NCBI RefSeq assembly: GCF_018812025.1
Contig: NC_063057.1
Location: 19,182,638-19,246,637 of the forward strand
Reading direction: 5' to 3'
From: Megalobrama amblycephala
Lineage: Eukaryota; Chordata; Actinopteri; Cypriniformes; Xenocyprididae
DNA: 64,000 bases
The stretch's first letter is position 1. Each line of letters opens with the position of its first letter. The position numbers and the translations under genes are program-made. The notes under the pieces were generated by a model. That model saw only the letters and a list, made by a program, of their open reading frames with translations. It made no database searches and was not told the DNA's origin. Shown here piece after piece: positions 32,871-43,269 of the stretch.

Positions 32871-34913
32871 ATGGAGACTTACACCGGCTCCCTGGATCCA
32901 GCTCCTCCAACGCCTCTCACCCTGACAGCCAGCGATCGCCTTATCGGGCTCCTGCAGGTAGGTCGTTCGCTGGAGAGGTATGTGGAGGAGTTCGTAGAGC
33001 TCGCTTATTTGTCTGACTGGCCTGAAGCAGTTTTGATCTCCCTGTTTCTGGATGGACTAGATGATGACACCATCCGTTTTAGTGAACCCGATTATCGTTT
33101 CTCCTTAAGCGAAACCATAAATTCCATTTTATGGTTAAATGATTCCAAATTTATCGTGGATTGGGTTCAGGATGGGTGTCTGTCTCTAGTCCATCCAGAG
33201 ACACGGTTGGCCGGGCCAGTCAGTCAACCTCCGGCTTCCTCCGCATACCTTTCCTGCGAACTCCCTGCCTGCCCCATGCTGGACCCACAGTCCTCTACTG
33301 GGCCCAGTAAGCGGAGGAGGAGGAAGAAAGCGGCTCCAGTCTCTTCAGAGCCCGCTCCAGTATCTCCAGAGCCCGCTCCAGTATCCCCAGAGCCAGCTCC
33401 AGTATCTCCAGAGCCCGCTCCAGTCTCTCCAGAGCCTGCCGCTCCATCCCTGTGCGAGCTGCCAGATGATGCGGCCTGGCTAATAGACTTTTTCTCTGAG
33501 CCAAGTTCTCCAGTCTCCGCCGAGCCAAGTTCTCCAGTCTCCGCCGAGCCAAGTTCTCCAGTCTCCGCCGAGCCAAGTTCTCCAGTCTCCGCCGAGCCAA
33601 GTTCTCCAGTCTCCGCCGAGCCAAGTTCTCCAGTCTCCGCCGAGCCAAGTTCTCCAGTCTCCGCAGAGCCAAGTTCTCCAGTCTCCGCAGAGCCAAGTTC
33701 TCCAGTCTCCGCAGAGCCAAGTTCTCCAGTCTCCGCAGAGCCAAGTTCTCCAGTCTCCGCAGAGCCAAGTTCTCCAGTCTCCGCCGAGCCAAGTTCTCCA
33801 GTCTCCGCCGCAGAGCCAAGTTCTCCAGTCTCCGCCGCAGAGCCAAGTTCTCCAGTCTCCGCCGCAGAGCCAAGTTCTCCAGTCTCCGCCGCAGAGCCAA
33901 GTTCTCCAGTCTCCGCCGCCGAGCAAGCAGCGCCAGTCTCCGCCGCCGAGCAAGCAGCGCCAGTCTCCGCCGCCGAGCAAGCAGCGCCAGTCTCCGCCGC
34001 CGAGCAAGCAGCGCCAGTCTCCGCCGCCGAGCAAGCAGCGCCAGTCTCCGCCGCCGAGCAAGCAGCGCCAGTCTCCGCCGCCGAGCAAGCAGCGCCAGTC
34101 TCCGCCGCCGAGCAAGCAGCGCCAGTCTCCGCCTCCGAGCCCTCAGCTCCAGCCGCCGCCGAGCCCTCAGCTCCAGCCGCCGCCGAGCCCGCAGCTCCAG
34201 CCGCCGCCGAGCCAGCCGCTCCTACTATGAACTGTGTGTTTGTATCCTCCAACCCAAAGACTGTTTTCCCTCCCTGCCTCCCTCTCCCGCCTCCTTCCAT
34301 TTGTCTCTACACGTCACCTCCACCTCAAGCCCCCTCGCCCAGATCTCCACCTCGGACCTCTGGGCGATTACCTACACCCTGGCTCCAACCTCCCTCGTCT
34401 CCACCGTTGCCCATCAGTCCTCCAGCCTCACAAGTCTCCATCCTGCCCCCGTTCACACCTTGGTCCCTCGTCAGCCTGCCCTCCCCTCTGGACTGCACTC
34501 CTCCGTCTCCGCTCCGTCCCTCCGTCCCTCGTTTCCAGTTGGCTTCCTCACTCCCCCTGGTGTTCACTCTGTTGTCTGTCGTCTGTGTTCAACTGCGGCC
34601 TTCTGGAGCCCCGGCTGCGCTTCGGTCGGTGGAGCCGCTGGTTCCGCCATCTCCCGCCGGTCCTTCAGCGCCGCCTGGGCTCGGCGACAATTCGGCTTCG
34701 GCTCCTGACCCGCAATGGCCGCCCTCGGCTCCTGACCCGCCATGGCTGCCCACGGCTCCTGACCCGCCATGGCTGCCCACGGCTCCTGACCCGCCATGGC
34801 TGCCCACGGCTCCTGACCCGCCATGGCTGCCCACGGCTCCTGACCCGCCATGGTTCTTGGACCTGCCCTGGAGACCTCCACTCCAGTCTACTCCTCCCCC
34901 TGCTCCGGTTTGA
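32871..34913 (+). CDS. Gag-like protein with large in-frame Ser/Pro/Ala repeat domains
   Basis: 680 codons, ATG 61 bases after the 5' LTR, TGA 77 bases before the 3' LTR. Residues about 20-110 look like a short retrotransposon Gag domain (SLERYVEEFVELAYL, then LFLDGLDDDTI), as known in cyprinid gypsy-type elements. A basic patch KRRRRKK lies at 147-153, a possible nuclear or RNA-binding signal. Then come about five EPAPVSP units, seventeen EPSSPVSA units (about 210-350), eight AEQAAPVSA units (about 350-421), EPSAPAAA units, a proline-rich stretch, and six APDPxW units near the C-terminus. There is no CCHC zinc knuckle and no enzymatic motif. A structural or RNA-binding role is inferred; the repeat domains look disordered. 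The other long frames on both strands here exist because the repeat units are multiples of three. Confidence 0.88.
   Translation: METYTGSLDPAPPTPLTLTASDRLIGLLQVGRSLERYVEEFVELAYLSDWPEAVLISLFLDGLDDDTIRFSEPDYRFSLSETINSILWLNDSKFIVDWVQDGCLSLVHPETRLAGPVSQPPASSAYLSCELPACPMLDPQSSTGPSKRRRRKKAAPVSSEPAPVSPEPAPVSPEPAPVSPEPAPVSPEPAAPSLCELPDDAAWLIDFFSEPSSPVSAEPSSPVSAEPSSPVSAEPSSPVSAEPSSPVSAEPSSPVSAEPSSPVSAEPSSPVSAEPSSPVSAEPSSPVSAEPSSPVSAEPSSPVSAEPSSPVSAAEPSSPVSAAEPSSPVSAAEPSSPVSAAEPSSPVSAAEQAAPVSAAEQAAPVSAAEQAAPVSAAEQAAPVSAAEQAAPVSAAEQAAPVSAAEQAAPVSAAEQAAPVSASEPSAPAAAEPSAPAAAEPAAPAAAEPAAPTMNCVFVSSNPKTVFPPCLPLPPPSICLYTSPPPQAPSPRSPPRTSGRLPTPWLQPPSSPPLPISPPASQVSILPPFTPWSLVSLPSPLDCTPPSPLRPSVPRFQLASSLPLVFTLLSVVCVQLRPSGAPAALRSVEPLVPPSPAGPSAPPGLGDNSASAPDPQWPPSAPDPPWLPTAPDPPWLPTAPDPPWLPTAPDPPWLPTAPDPPWFLDLPWRPPLQSTPPPAPV
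33498..34130 (+). repeat. In-frame coding minisatellite (24- and 27-bp units)
   Basis: Seventeen units of GAGCCAAGTTCTCCAGTCTC type, the first thirteen 24 bp and the last four 27 bp through an added GCC/GCA codon, pass into eight 27-bp GAGCAAGCAGCGCCAGTCTC units. A third-position CCGCC/CCGCAG variant is clustered in the middle units, suggesting block-wise expansion. All length changes are multiples of three, so the frame is kept. Confidence 0.92.
34707..34850 (+). repeat. Second coding tandem repeat (27-bp unit)
   Basis: Six copies of GCTCCTGACCCGCCATGG-type units spaced 27 bp, coding APDPPWLPT. The first two copies differ most (CAATGG, CCGCCC), as expected when expansion occurs at one side. 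Confidence 0.9.
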
Positions 34914-34930
34914 GGTCTCCAGGGCGCCCG

Positions 34931-34988
34931 CCCCCCTCCCGGTTGTTACATCTACGGCGCGAGGACGCGCCTACCGGGAGGGGGAGGT
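34931..34988 (+). promoter_or_regulatory. Nested GC hairpin including the polypurine tract
   Basis: An outer 11-bp stem pairs CCCCCTCCCGG (34932..34942) with CCGGGAGGGGG (34974..34984). The loop holds a perfect inner 6-bp stem GGCGCG/CGCGCC around AGGA (34956..34971). The 3' half of the outer stem is the purine run GGGAGGGGGAGG just before the 3' LTR, the expected position of the polypurine tract for plus-strand priming. Structure is read from sequence; function is inferred. Confidence 0.7.
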
Positions 34989-34990
34989 AC

Positions 34991-35271
34991 TGTTACGGAT
35001 CCCTTGTTTCCCTGGACTCCATTTCCCAGAATCCTCCTGTTTCTTTACCTGCACTCACTTCCCTCGTCAGCTCCCCATCGTCACTCATCACCAGCACCTG
35101 GACTCTATTGTTAGCACTCCCTTTATATTGCACTCACTCCCTTCACTCCTCGTCCGTCTTGAATGTTGTATAGAGCGTATGTTTGGTTCTCCTTGCCTTT
35201 TGTTCAGTAAAGATTACGTGTGATTGTGGAAATCCGTATCTGCCTCTTCTCTACACCAGCATACCATAACA
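34991..35271 (+). repeat. 3' LTR
   Basis: Identical to the 5' LTR except T for C in TTTCTTTACC and A for G in ACCATAACA, by eye. It is followed by the duplicated CATAG. The AGTAAA polyadenylation-like hexamer is kept. Confidence 0.92.
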
Positions 35272-35276
35272 CATAG

Positions 35277-36381
35277 ATCCCTCTTTCAATTTAAGTCTGG
35301 ATTTTTCTTCTCATTTTATTGTCTGCCAGGAAAATCATAAGTCTGATGACATAGAAAAGCAATAGCACCGACCTACCACCATTATGTGGCGCGATTTAAG
35401 GTATCATTCATGCATTTAAACATTAAAAAACGTCTAGTCAAAATTGATTTAGAAATGTATAAGTTCAACACAAACAACGTTTAAACAAATACCAAGCATG
35501 ATTTTATGGTTTTCCTTCAACCTCTCTGTTTTTCTCTCTCTCACTCTCTTAGCATGAAGTGTTCATGTGGCCTACGGGTCGAGTGAAGTAGGGCACAAAC
35601 AATAACTGACGATCACATCGAATCATGTGCTGCGATGGAGGAAACCAGCTGACTGCATGAGCCCAGAGGAAGGAAAGAGAAAGAGTCAGACGTAAGGAGG
35701 GAAAGAGAATGAGAGAAATGGAGATAAGAATTTATTCATGTGTTTCTTGCCTTTCACTTAATCATCTGACTTTCCACAAGCCCATCAAACATCCCCGTAT
35801 CCTAATGGTACATTCCATGACAATCCCAGTGCACTGATTGGACCGTAAGAGATTGAATGATGATAAATGAAGAGGACGTGTATGATTTATGATGGGGGAC
35901 TCAGTAAATTGACATGTTGTGTCTATCTAATGAGTCAGTTGCTGATGAATGCAATAGGACCATTACACCACACCAACACCATTCTGCTACAGAACACCCA
36001 CTTTTCGCCATCTAATCAATTCTCGATGGATAAAGCAGAATCCTGCTCTGTTTTCTCTGACTGAATATTCAGCTACACATTTAGAAATAAGTCACATTAT
36101 GGAAGTGAGAATGGGTGGACAATGGCGTTTCACATTAAAAACGGCTTGTGAAATTGAAAAATCTATTTTCTAAATTCATGCTATAGATCTTATGGTGAAC
36201 AATTCAGATGTGAATATTTTACTTCTTTTTTTTCTTTTTTTTAGTCTTTTGACCTTGAAATGTTTAATCAAAATGTAATAACTGAATTTTCCAATCATTT
36301 AAGTCAGCTTAAAGGCTCCTGAGTGTTCACCTGCCTCTGCTTTGGAGTGCAAGACCCACATCTTTAAATCCAATGGTTCTT
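35277..36381. other. Noncoding stretch, nothing recognised
   Basis: Contains a purine-rich stretch at 35670..35730 (GGAAAGAGAAAGAG). No exon, RNA gene or transposon ends supported. Confidence 0.4.
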
Positions 36382-36384
36382 TTA

Positions 36385-37085
36385 GGGTGCGTTCACACTT
36401 GTCATGTTTGGTTCGATTAAAACGAGCCCTGGTGCGATTGCTTTGTTAGTGCGGTTCAGTTGAGCATGTGTGAACGCTGCCATCCGATCCCTGGTGCGCA
36501 CCAAACAAGCGGACCGAGACCACTGGGATGGGTCCGCTTCCAAACGAACTCTGGTGCAGTTCGAATAATATATGAACGCAACACGGACCAAAGACATGTA
36601 AACGAACCAAAAAACAGGAAGATGAGGCCCTAAAAAGGACAGAATCCTCACGCATATCGGTTTTTCTTGTCATAGTCGTGAATTTGCCCATCACAGGCAT
36701 CAGACGCGTGTCTCCACGCAGCAGATCGTTTGTGTGTGACGGAGGGATTCCCGCCGCTGTTTTGACTTCTTTGCACATTTTATAAACTCTTCACGGGTTC
36801 CCAGCTGGCCAAAATACCATCATATGCAGACTACGCACACACAACAAGCGCATTTACCTCAGCACACAGCATTGTTTTGGATGTTCGGTAAGTTCCGTCT
36901 CAAAATAGGCAATACATCATAAAATCCGACCAATCAGGTTGTGAATTTATGCCTATGCCTTTAGGTTCGGTATCTTTTGGTTCGGTTATAAAATTGTCAA
37001 TCTGAACGCTAATCGGACCAGGACTAATTTTTTTTTTCTTTTTGGTCCGGACCAAACGAACTGAACTATAAGTGTGAATGCACCG
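36385..37085. mobile_element. Harbinger-like MITE with TTA duplication
   Basis: Left end GGGTGCGTTCACACTTGTCA, right end inverse CGGTGCATTCACACTTATAG, flanked by TTA on both sides (36382..36384, 37086..37088). A 3-bp TTA/TAA duplication is characteristic of PIF/Harbinger elements. Subterminal GGTTCG / CGAACC motifs are repeated throughout. No transposase; the 89- and 110-codon minus-strand frames are incidental. Its right duplication lies in the TTAA that opens the neighbouring element. Confidence 0.75.
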
Positions 37086-37491
37086 TTAAAGGGGCTATAA
37101 TGTATGTAGAATTCAGAACCCCTTGTTATTAGCCACACTAATGGCTATTAAGTTAACTGCAGCCAGCAAGTTATTGCTCGTGCTCGCACTGTAGTCCACA
37201 TGTAACATACAAGAGATTGAATATGATTGAATGCCTCAATATACTCACAGCGGTGCTCTTTTTCGTTCTTTGCTTAGAAGCAAAATTTGGAAATTGCAGA
37301 GATATACTGTTAACAAACATCCCGAAGTCATCCACGCTGATGAAATTAACATTTAAATGAATATGTAAATATGTGCTGTGCGCTTTCCTCTCAATAACAC
37401 AATAAACACACAACAAAAATGAAAGCGTTGAGAAAACAGCAGTTAAGAAAGCCTTTGATATAGCAATGTGGATATGTTCACACCAGCTCTA

Positions 37492-38121
37492 AAGGTCCTT
37501 GCACACCGAGTCTGAAATTTTTGTATGCCATTTTTCATATTTGTTGTCCTAAAAATTCGTCAAGCACAGAAAGTCTGTATTAATTGTATAGCGTATTAAT
37601 TAATCCATTGCGAGAAAAAATTCACAAAACAATACAAAATGGAGTCTTCAAGCAGTGAGGATGATTTTGTTGTCCTTTCTCTTCTTAAAAAGAGAAAAAG
37701 AAAGAGGAAATATTAGGTCCATCCAATCCTGCGATTGCATATTGTTTAGCTAACTTGAGCACAATACTGTATAATCTTTCATAAGTCAGTACCTACCATC
37801 CTGTTTTCAAAGCTGTTCCACAATCATATTTTCTGTCTCTTTGCATTCTGCACTTTGTTTGTCACACAGTGCTTTGTGCTGCTAGACGAAGTGGATCAAC
37901 TTGTCAGGTGCCATTCTGGATTTTGGCGTTCGCTTGTACGGTGGCTCTGAATTGTCAAAACATCTCTCAAAATGCTTTCAACGGATGCGAAAAAATGCAG
38001 AAAATCAGATTTTTTTTTTTTTTATGACAAATGAAAGTTTCGGAGGCAGTGTGTAAAAAGGTAGTATTTATTTTGAAAATTTTGGACAAGAATTTCTGAC
38101 TTCTGTGTGCAAGGACCTTTA
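37492..38121 (+). mobile_element. Degraded Harbinger-type element
   Basis: Ends AAGGTCCTTGCACACCGAGT and inverse AAGGTCCTTGCACACAGAAG. TA flanks both sides, but a full 3-bp duplication is not preserved. Inside is the start of a Harbinger-like transposase (37639..37735) and then noncoding remnants. About 630 bp, so most of the coding region is gone. Confidence 0.7.
37639..37735 (+). pseudogene. N-terminus of a PIF/Harbinger transposase, nonsense at codon 26
   Basis: ATG opens MESSSSEDDFVVLSLLKK followed by RKRKRKY and then a TAG stop at 37714..37716, after which the same frame continues VHPIL. Fish Harbinger transposases commonly begin with an acidic serine stretch, then a basic run and a W(V)HP motif; the TAG is one base from TGG (Trp) at the expected position. 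The catalytic domain is absent. Confidence 0.65.
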
Positions 38122-38544
38122 AATTCACCGGCATCATGTCGACAGATGAGGTAATTAAAAATCACAGTTATGATAGGTTGATTATAAAGTATATTTGAGA
38201 CTATAGACTATATCGGTCTGTCTGAGACTATAGTTTGAATTAATCAAACTATTTTTTTGATTTTATGGTACAGAATAGCTCTTTTTGGTATTAACATTGT
38301 ATAAACATTAGTTTCATGTGTCATTGAATGGAAAAGAGGTTCTCTGGAGCGTGCGTAAATGTCTCATCCTTTTCATTTTCTCTGCAAAAAAGTAAAACAT
38401 AAAAACATAAAAATCAGTCTAAATTTATAGACAACCTATAGGAAGGAAGGTCTCGTTTTTTTAAGTTTCTTTACAAGCTGTTCACGCATTGGGAATAAAA
38501 TGCAATTAATACATGAAAATTCTTACATACTGCCCCTTTAAGAA

Positions 38545-39615
38545 CTGCTATATGAAAGTTTTTTTGGGGAGACCAAAATATTTCTTCAATAAAATTACTG
38601 TAAGAAAAAACCCTTTGGAACCTTTAGTCCGCACCCTACGTTTTCTTTTTTGCTAATTCATTTGGTGAGAACAATTTCATTCAACCAATTTCAACAAATC
38701 TTCATTCAACACATTACCTGACATTTCGGCACAAGAAAAATATCAAAACACAGCATCAACATTATGCATTCAGGCCAATATGGTAACTTCAAAGAGAGAA
38801 ATCCTTCAAGGAAAACCTGCTCCCACTGACAGTTACAGAGGGATGGTGCAGCATCATACGAGTAGCTGGAGGGTAATCTAGTGAAGTAAACGAATGAACG
38901 AACAATTGAACAAATTGTTATTTTTTCTTTGTTTTACTGGACACTGAAGGGTACCAATGGGTGTTCTGAGAGTGGACTTATGGTCCTTTTTTTCTCTCTT
39001 TCTCATAAACTTGCTGACCCAGACTCAAAGGTGGCATTGATGTGTGCACACCACTTTGGCCTGATGAGTAAGCAGAACTCAACCGCACAGACAGAGGACA
39101 GGAGTCCAAGAGACAAACTGAAAAAGCAACACAGGACATGAAAACAGGGGAGACTAGACAGCTGTTCAACCCCAGCAGCAAAAACACCCTACAGGGATCG
39201 TAATTTAGTAGACTTTAACTGACCCTTAGAATTAAATGGGCTGTGCCTATAAGACTGCCATGTGATGGTTCATCTGGTGTTTAAAAATAGCATCCATCTT
39301 ACTTCCTTCTTATTACTTCAAGTAACTGGTATAATCATCATCATCATCTTTATTTATCATTATTATTATTATATTAAATATGGGCAGTCATATGTTAATT
39401 ACAGAGCAATAATCAATATATTTTACTCATGTTCACATTTCTCAATCTGTTATTATTTTGTTTTTTTGTTTGCATAAATTATTATGACAATAATCAGAAA
39501 AATAAAAATAGAAAAATCAGAAATGTAAAAAAAAATATGTGTGTTAATGTTAAACATTAAAGAAAGTTACGTTTACACAGTACAATGAAGTTTAAAAAAT
39601 AAAAAATAAATAAAT
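38545..39615. other. Noncoding stretch, nothing recognised
   Basis: Contains (ATC/ATT)n-rich sequence at 39330..39370. Opposite-strand frames at 38929..39187 have no domain. No supported feature. Confidence 0.4.
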
Positions 39616-39619
39616 AAGA

Positions 39620-41474
39620 GTTAAAGTGCCCCTATTATGGATTTTTGAAAATTACCTTTCATGTAGTGTGTAACATAGCTCTAAGTGAATGAAAAAATCC
39701 TGCAAAGTTTTAAATCTAAAAGTGCACCGTATATAAAGTTATTGTTTCTCAAAAGTAAGAGTCGACTCGGAGTCAATTAAACAAGTCGTTTGTAAAACGA
39801 ATCCCAAGCCGCTTCGTTCTGACGTCACAACGAAACATTAGCATATTGCCCACCCACTTACTGCGCATGTAGACGCCAGGGAAAATTCATTCAAATACTG
39901 AATCTCAACCTGTAAGTATGATTAATAATCGTTGTTTATATTTTCAAGTGATTGTTCAAAATTCGTAGTTTTGTATGTTATGTTGTGTAACGTACACACT
40001 AGTCTGTCTGTCTCCTGCTAACCAGCTAACTCACGTTTCTGTAGTTCTGCTATTCAGATGTGGGTCCAATATTGTCTAAAAATATGTCGATTAATGCAGC
40101 TTGTCTGTCTTATTACTTGGAGTAATGATCAAGGATGGAGCACGACTTTTGTTTACAAAGTGTAATGCATTATCAGCTATTCATATTTGTGCTCGGCTCA
40201 TCGACACGACAGCCAGTGCCACAGTTCCTCAACAGACCGTCCATACCGGCGTGATGAATACGATCCTCAACTGGATGGAACTGAAATAAATGCTTTGAAT
40301 GTTGCGATCCTTTCAGACTTATGATAGCAACCTGAATCGTAACAAAGCACTGTTCGCCAGAGGAGAACTGGCCCCCCGACTAAGCCTGGTTTCTCTCAAG
40401 GTTTTTTTCTCCATTTAACACCTATTTGCCACTTGTTTGCCACCTGATGTCACCTGTTGGATTTTGGGTTCCTTGCCGCTGTCGCCTTTGGCTTGCTTAG
40501 TTGGGGACACTTGACATTTGATATTCAACAGTATTCTTGACATTTATTCAACAGTGCTTTGATCTGCCTGCATTGACACTATTCTTTAAGAGCTGCTGTG
40601 CAGCCAAATTATATACAGTTATCACTGTAAAGCTGCTTTGACACAATCTGCATTGTTAAAAGCGCTATATAAATAAAGGTGACTTGACTTGACTCGGCTA
40701 ACATGGGAGTTTACAACATAGTTGTGGGCTCGGTTCGCTTACATAACTGTAAAACAAACTGTTTTATTTCCTCTGCGTTTTTATTATTACAGTAGAGTGG
40801 AGATCTATCTGTATTGTAATAGGATGTTAAGATGCTTGTCCGCGCAAACTAGTTTCAGTATTCTCTCTGTAAACAGTAAACACCCATTCTAATGTCAAAC
40901 AATTATATAGCCATTTTTTACTTTGTTAATAGTTAGTACACATCTGGCCTAAATGTTTATCTTATGTTAAGAAGTTTTCAGCTTCGCTTCACATTCTGAT
41001 ACAGTTTCTACATAAAGTATAACAATGACACTGCTATCACGTCTTATAAATAATGCAAACTAAGGTGACACTTACCATAGATAAACATCCTGCTCCAATC
41101 AGTTTCTGGATGATCGACTACTTCAGACATTTCATCGTCTGACTCGGGCTCGAATCGATCAATGCCATCTTTTCTGTCCATACATTGTATACAATGTCTT
41201 GCGAATTGATAGTCATTCACTTATGGCAATGGTGCGCGCAGTAGACCAATCACAAAGGATTGGGCCATCTGACCAATCAGAGGAGTGTAGGCTCACAGAA
41301 AGGAGGGATTTAGAGAGACTGCTTCAAACGAGTTGTTTCATCATTGAGGTGAAATTAAATGTATATTATGAGAAAACAAAAGTGTTTTTGACCTTGCGTG
41401 CATGTAAACCTGTTGTAGGAGACTCCCAAAACAATATTAGGAACCTTAAGAAAGGCATAATAGGGGCACTTTAA
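39620..41474. mobile_element. TTAA-type element carrying a retroposon
   Basis: Left TTAAAGTGCCCCTATTATGG, right inverse TTAAAGTGCCCCTATTATGC. Arms continue with weaker matches. The interior has an insertion at 40199..40692 with a 7-bp duplication. Without it the element would be about 1.35 kb. No transposase. Confidence 0.82.
40199..40692 (+). mobile_element. 5'-truncated LINE or SINE with 7-bp duplication
   Basis: CTCGGCT is present on both sides (40192..40198, 40693..40699). The body has GCCAGAGGAGAACTGGCCCC, TTCCTTGCCGCTGTCGCCTT and TAGTTGGGGACAC, phrases recognised from the 3' region of a common cyprinid LINE, and ends with CTGTAAAGCTGCTTTGACAC and a (TGACT)n tail. No reverse-transcriptase coding sequence remains. 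The tail matches 13952..14044. Confidence 0.75.
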
Positions 41475-41526
41475 GTAGCTAAATAAAGGAAAATCGGATT
41501 TCCACTTCCACTTTGATTCCCAGTTT

Positions 41527-42445
41527 TTAAAGATGCCATCGAACATTTTTTTTACAAGATGTAATATAAGTCTAAGGTGTCCCCTGAATGTGTCTGTGAA
41601 GTTTCAGCTCAAAATACCCCATAGATTTTTTTTTATTAATTTTTTTTAACTGCCTATTTTGGGGCATAATTAGAAATGCGCCGATTCAGGCTGCGGCCCC
41701 TTTAATTGCTCGCTGTCTCCACCCCCTCCCAAGCTCTCGACTCTATCATTGCATAAACAAAGTTCACACAGCTAATATAACCCTCAAAATGGATCTTTAC
41801 AAAGTGTTTGTCATGCATGCTGCATGCATACATCGGATTATGTGAGTATAGTATTTATTTGGATGTTTACATTTGATTCTGAATGAGTTTGAGGCTGTGC
41901 TCCGTGGCTAACGGCTAATGCTACACTTTTGGGGAGATTTATAAAGAATGAAGTTGTGTTTATGAATTATACAGACTGCAAGTGTTTAATAATGAAAATA
42001 ACGACGGCTCTTGTCTCCGTGAATACAGTAAGAAACGATGGTAACTTTAACCACATTTAACAGTACATTAGCAACATGCTAACGAAACATTTAGAAAGAC
42101 AGTTTATAAATATCACAAAAAATATCATGATATCATGGATCATGTCAGTTATTATCGCTCCATCTGCCATTTTTCGCTATTGCTCTTGCTTGCTTACCTA
42201 GTCTGATGATTCAGCTGTGCACAGATCCAGACGTTAATACTGGCTGCCCTTGTGTAATGCCTTGAACATGAGCTGGTATATGCAAATATTGGGGGCGTAC
42301 ATATTAATGATCCCGACTGTTACGTAACAATGGAGTTTGAAACTCATGGAGTTTGAAACTCACTGTATGTCATTTCCATGTACTGAACTCTTGTTATTCA
42401 ACTATGCCGAGGTAAATTCGATTTTTAATTCTAGGGCACCTTTAA
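41527..42445 (+). mobile_element. TTAA-type element, copy B
   Basis: Left TTAAAGATGCCATCGAACAT, right inverse TTAAAGGTGCCCTAGAATTA. Aligns with copies A (30071) and C (51505, inverted). Retains the right end that copy A lacks. 919 bp, noncoding. Confidence 0.82.
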
Positions 42446-42449
42446 GTTT

Positions 42450-43265
42450 TAAATACACTTTAGCTTTTACACACTAAAGCACAGCTAAATCAGCCAGTTA
42501 CTTAGAGGGGCCAATCAATGGTAATGGTTGTGTTCTAGTATAAAACAAACTATAAATGACTTGAACTTTAGTGTTGTTGTTAAAATTGCAGTGATTAAGA
42601 TGGCTCTTGTTTTTAAATTAAACAGTAAAAAGTGACCCCGCATTAAAACCTGCCTTTCAGCATAACAGTTAAAGTCTTGTTGTGAGAGCTGTTGCTGTAA
42701 AGAAGGATGTAAGACATTACTGTGCGTGACATAATCACGGTCTGACCCCCAGGGCATCTTGGGGGAATACAGTTGCTATTAAGAGAGTTCTGAATGTTAA
42801 GTTGTATGTGCTAGAGAGAATGAGATATCAGCTTTATATCAGATAACCAACAGTGGCTAAAACAGGCCACTTCCTCTCCGCATCACTCCACCTTCCGTCT
42901 ACATCCTCCCCCTTTCCTGTCTGTCCTCCTCTTCTTCTACAGCCGAGTTCACCCTGCAGCGATAATTCAGCCTATTTCATCTCCCTTCTCATCAGAGCCC
43001 AGATTTAATGCACAGTCTAAACCATGAGCCCAAACCTCAGATGTTGTCAAATGCTAAAGGAGGTCAAAGTGTTGTTTCAGAAAGGTTCCACAAGTCTGAA
43101 CACCGTGGATCAGATTCAGACAACCTGTTTACATTACCATCTACAAAACAATGCTGGATGGAGGAAGCAAAGTCTCTGTTTGGTTTGTTTTTTTGTTTTG
43201 TTTTTTAGTTCAGATGTAAATGTACATTTGCTACACATTCCCAAACTAATGTTTAAAGAGTTTCT
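42450..43265. other. Noncoding stretch, nothing recognised
   Basis: C/T-rich at 42885..42940 (CATCCTCCCCCTTTCCTG). Minus-strand frame at 42515..42757 has no domain. No supported feature. Confidence 0.4.
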
Positions 43266-43269
43266 AGTT

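Larger units (their letters stand above)
32529..35271 (+). mobile_element. Gag-only nonautonomous LTR retrotransposon, complete
   Basis: Two direct 281-bp LTRs bound a 2181-bp internal region, and the host 5-mer CATAG is present on both sides (32524..32528, 35272..35276). LTRs start TG and end CA. The only gene is the 680-codon ORF at 32871..34913; protease, reverse transcriptase, RNase H and integrase are absent, so movement would need enzymes from a related autonomous element. Two LTR differences by eye (C/T near the start, G/A near the end) and the intact ORF indicate a recent insertion. Ty3/gypsy affinity is suggested by the 5-bp duplication and Gag-like N-terminus but is not proven. Confidence 0.92.
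37086..38541. mobile_element. TTAA-type element hosting a Harbinger relic
   Basis: Left TTAAAGGGGCTATAATGTAT, right inverse TTAAAGGGGCAGTATGTAAG. The inner flanks (AGAATTCAGAACCCC / AGAATTTTCATG) are only loosely similar, so the arms are short or decayed. The segment 37492..38121 is a separate inserted element. Confidence 0.65.

Noticed and set aside
33224..34300. Long minus-strand open frames (up to 358 codons) across the LTR element
   Set aside because: They run through 24- and 27-bp repeat units whose length keeps every frame open. Only the plus-strand frame has a Gag-like start and spans beyond the repeats.
34234..35223. 329-codon plus-strand frame in another register
   Set aside because: It overlaps the 3' half of the Gag-like ORF and runs into the 3' LTR; composition is that of the shifted proline-rich and repeat sequence.
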